From JBGPTF01 sp041490445 (lineage in GTDB: Bacteria > Acidobacteriota > Terriglobia > Acidiferrales > UBA7541): 64,000 nt of DNA. The stretch is taken from assembly GCA_041490445.1 (NCBI GenBank), contig JBGPTF010000002.1, forward strand, positions 186,001 to 250,000. The letters are read 5' to 3'. Position 1 is the first letter of the stretch. Every line of letters starts with the position of its first letter. Positions 62,640-64,000 of this stretch are shown one piece after another. Both the position numbers and the translations under genes were made by a program. Below the pieces are notes generated by a model that was given only the letters and a program-made list of their open reading frames with translations, was not told the origin of the DNA and made no database searches.

Positions 62640-63983
62640 ATGGGACTTTTCCGCGCCATCGAACCCGAGGAACAGACCGGCGGCCCGCGCCCGTTGGCCG
62701 ACCGGATGCGTCCGCAGACGCTCGATGAATTGGTCGGGCAGGAAGATTTGCTCGGCCCCGGCAAACCCCTTCGCGTGCAAATCGAGCGCGACCAGCTCGG
62801 CTCGATGCTTTTCTGGGGACCGCCCGGCTGCGGAAAAACGACCCTGGCGCGAATCATCGCGAAAAAAACGCGCGCCGAATTCGTGCCTTTCTCCGCGGTG
62901 ACTTCCGGAATCAAGGAAATCAAACTAGTGATGGCCGCGGCAGAGCGCGCGCAGCAAGTCAGCCGGCGGACGATTGTCTTCGTGGACGAGGTGCACCGCT
63001 TCAACAAGGCGCAGCAGGACGCGTTTCTCCCCCACGTCGAGAGGGGAAGCATCACCCTCATCGGCGCTACGACCGAGAATCCCTCGTTCGAAATGATCAG
63101 CCCGCTGCTTTCGCGGATGAAAACCTATGTGCTGAAGGCGCTGAGCGAGGAACAAATTCTCGGGTTGTTACAGCGCGCGCTGGCCGATTCGGAACGCGGC
63201 CTCGGCAAGGAAAAGATTACGGTTCCTGCGGAGGTGCTTTCCCGCATCGCGAGCCTAGCGAACGGCGACGCCCGCGCCGCTTACAACACCCTCGAAGCCG
63301 TGGCCCAAGGAACCGCGCCGGATGCCGGCGGCGCGCGCGCGGTGACGCCGGAGCGTCTCGAAGACGTGTTGCAGCGCCGGCTGCTGCCGTACGACAAGGC
63401 TGGCGAAGAACATTTCAATCTCATCTCGGCGCTGCACAAGTCCGTGCGCAACTCGGACGCTGACGCCGCGCTCTATTGGCTGGCGCGAATGCTCGAATCC
63501 GGCGAAGACCCGCTCTATATCGCGCGGCGCATGGTGCGCATGGCGAGTGAGGATATCGGCCTGGCCGACCCCTCCGCGCTCCAGGTGACTCTCGCCGCCA
63601 TGCAGGCGTTCGAATTCATGGGACCGCCCGAAGGATTTCTTGCGCTAGCGGAGGCGGCGATCTACCTGTCGCTCGCGCCCAAGTCGAATGCGCTGTACGC
63701 CGGATACAACGCGGTGCGCCAGGATCTCGACCAGACATCCGCGGAACCGGTTCCTCTGCACCTCCGCAATGCTGTGACCGGATTGATGAGTCATCTGGGT
63801 TACGGGAAGGGCTACCAGTACGCCCACGACGCGGAAGAAAAAGTGACCGACATGACCTGTCTGCCCGCAAGCCTTCTTGGCCGGCGCTATTTTCACCCGA
63901 CCAACCAGGGCTTTGAAAAGCGCCTGCGCGAGCGCCTGGAAGAGATCCGCCGCATTCAGACGAAAGGGGAAAAGTCGAAATGA
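62640..63983 (+). CDS. rarA: Replication-associated recombination protein A (AAA+ ATPase, MgsA)
   Basis: 447 residues from the ATG at 62640 (a GTG 6 bp earlier is possible). RPQTLDELVGQEDLLGPGKPLR is the RarA start; Walker A GPPGCGKTTLARIIA, sensor/Walker B TIVFVDEVHRFNKAQQDAFLPHVE, IGATTENPSFE and the C-terminal tetramerisation domain (DIGLADPSALQVTLAA, YLSLAPKSNALYAGY, PLHLRNAVTGLMSHLGYGKGYQYAHD) are all present. It acts at stalled replication forks. It follows the SpoU gene closely and overlaps the next gene by ATGA. Confidence 0.95.
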   Translation: MGLFRAIEPEEQTGGPRPLADRMRPQTLDELVGQEDLLGPGKPLRVQIERDQLGSMLFWGPPGCGKTTLARIIAKKTRAEFVPFSAVTSGIKEIKLVMAAAERAQQVSRRTIVFVDEVHRFNKAQQDAFLPHVERGSITLIGATTENPSFEMISPLLSRMKTYVLKALSEEQILGLLQRALADSERGLGKEKITVPAEVLSRIASLANGDARAAYNTLEAVAQGTAPDAGGARAVTPERLEDVLQRRLLPYDKAGEEHFNLISALHKSVRNSDADAALYWLARMLESGEDPLYIARRMVRMASEDIGLADPSALQVTLAAMQAFEFMGPPEGFLALAEAAIYLSLAPKSNALYAGYNAVRQDLDQTSAEPVPLHLRNAVTGLMSHLGYGKGYQYAHDAEEKVTDMTCLPASLLGRRYFHPTNQGFEKRLRERLEEIRRIQTKGEKSK

Positions 63984-64000
63984 CGGACGAGCGCTTGCTT
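63980..64000 (+). CDS. Start of an unidentified gene (partial)
   Basis: An ATG at 63980 overlaps the rarA TGA as ATGA and reads MTDERLL to the right edge. The ATGA overlap is used by several neighbouring gene pairs, so a real gene is likely. Too short to identify. Confidence 0.4.

Overview
The window is a GC-rich, densely coded piece of a bacterial chromosome that looks like Acidobacteriota. This is an inference from gene content: MacB-type permeases with a separate HlyD adaptor, a 1351-residue secreted protein of SBBP and HYDIN-type repeats, a DUF1844 protein, pyruvate phosphate dikinase, and many GTG or TTG starts. No rRNA, tRNA, CRISPR array, phage or plasmid module was seen.

Layout. 1-3.1 kb (minus): an efflux adaptor and two MacB-like permeases, the last cut by the window edge. 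3.5-8.9 kb (plus): a metal P-type ATPase with three metal-site modules, a small ferredoxin-fold-like protein behind a leaderless-type promoter, a convergent candidate structured RNA, a TlpA-like thioredoxin with a cysteine-rich tail, and a PilT-like ATPase with altered catalytic boxes. 9-15 kb (plus): lactate permease, a small Tat-signal protein plus amidase, fatty-acid desaturase and a MATE exporter. 15-18.1 kb: a methyltransferase whose stop codon was hit exactly by a 2.04-kb IS630-like element; the element carries a secreted glyoxalase-like passenger gene and a transposase broken by one in-frame TGA. 18.4-24.9 kb (minus): the giant SBBP-repeat protein and a GH57 glycoside hydrolase. 24.9-27.9 kb (plus): a fused LptF-LptG permease, a truncated membrane-gene remnant and a DinB protein. 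28-35.3 kb (minus): udk, ppdK, then the overlapping recO-glyQ-glyS operon, with four copies of a 14-bp palindrome. 35.5-43 kb: PfkB kinase, rhomboid protease, an isocitrate/isopropylmalate-type dehydrogenase, a secreted protein, and mazG-GNAT-racemase-EamA. 43-45.5 kb (plus): DUF1844, MBL hydrolase and ribF. 45.4-54.8 kb (minus): a Fur-family regulator next to an outer-membrane-like protein and cytochrome c with two perfect operator-like palindromes; the envelope/isoprenoid cluster uppS-cdsA-dxr-rseP; and an NRAMP-like transporter overlapped by a PRC/MgtE_N/CBS protein with a long attenuator-like leader. 54.8-64 kb: CYTH protein, mutS, anmK, a peptide-binding lipoprotein, tsaC-type synthase, SpoU methyltransferase and rarA, with the first codons of one more gene at the edge.

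Most interesting: the NRAMP-like transporter lacks the usual metal-selecting Met and Asn, and is translationally coupled to a soluble protein resembling the Mg2+-sensing half of MgtE. Its mRNA leader of about 300 nt ends in a terminator whose arm can pair alternatively upstream. This may be a two-gene divalent-cation (possibly Mg2+) uptake system under riboswitch-like control. Also notable are the IS630-like element with a passenger gene, the palindromes of form TGCAA-N5-TTGCA near the Fur-family gene, and a candidate D-to-L amino-acid conversion module (GNAT plus N-succinylamino-acid racemase).
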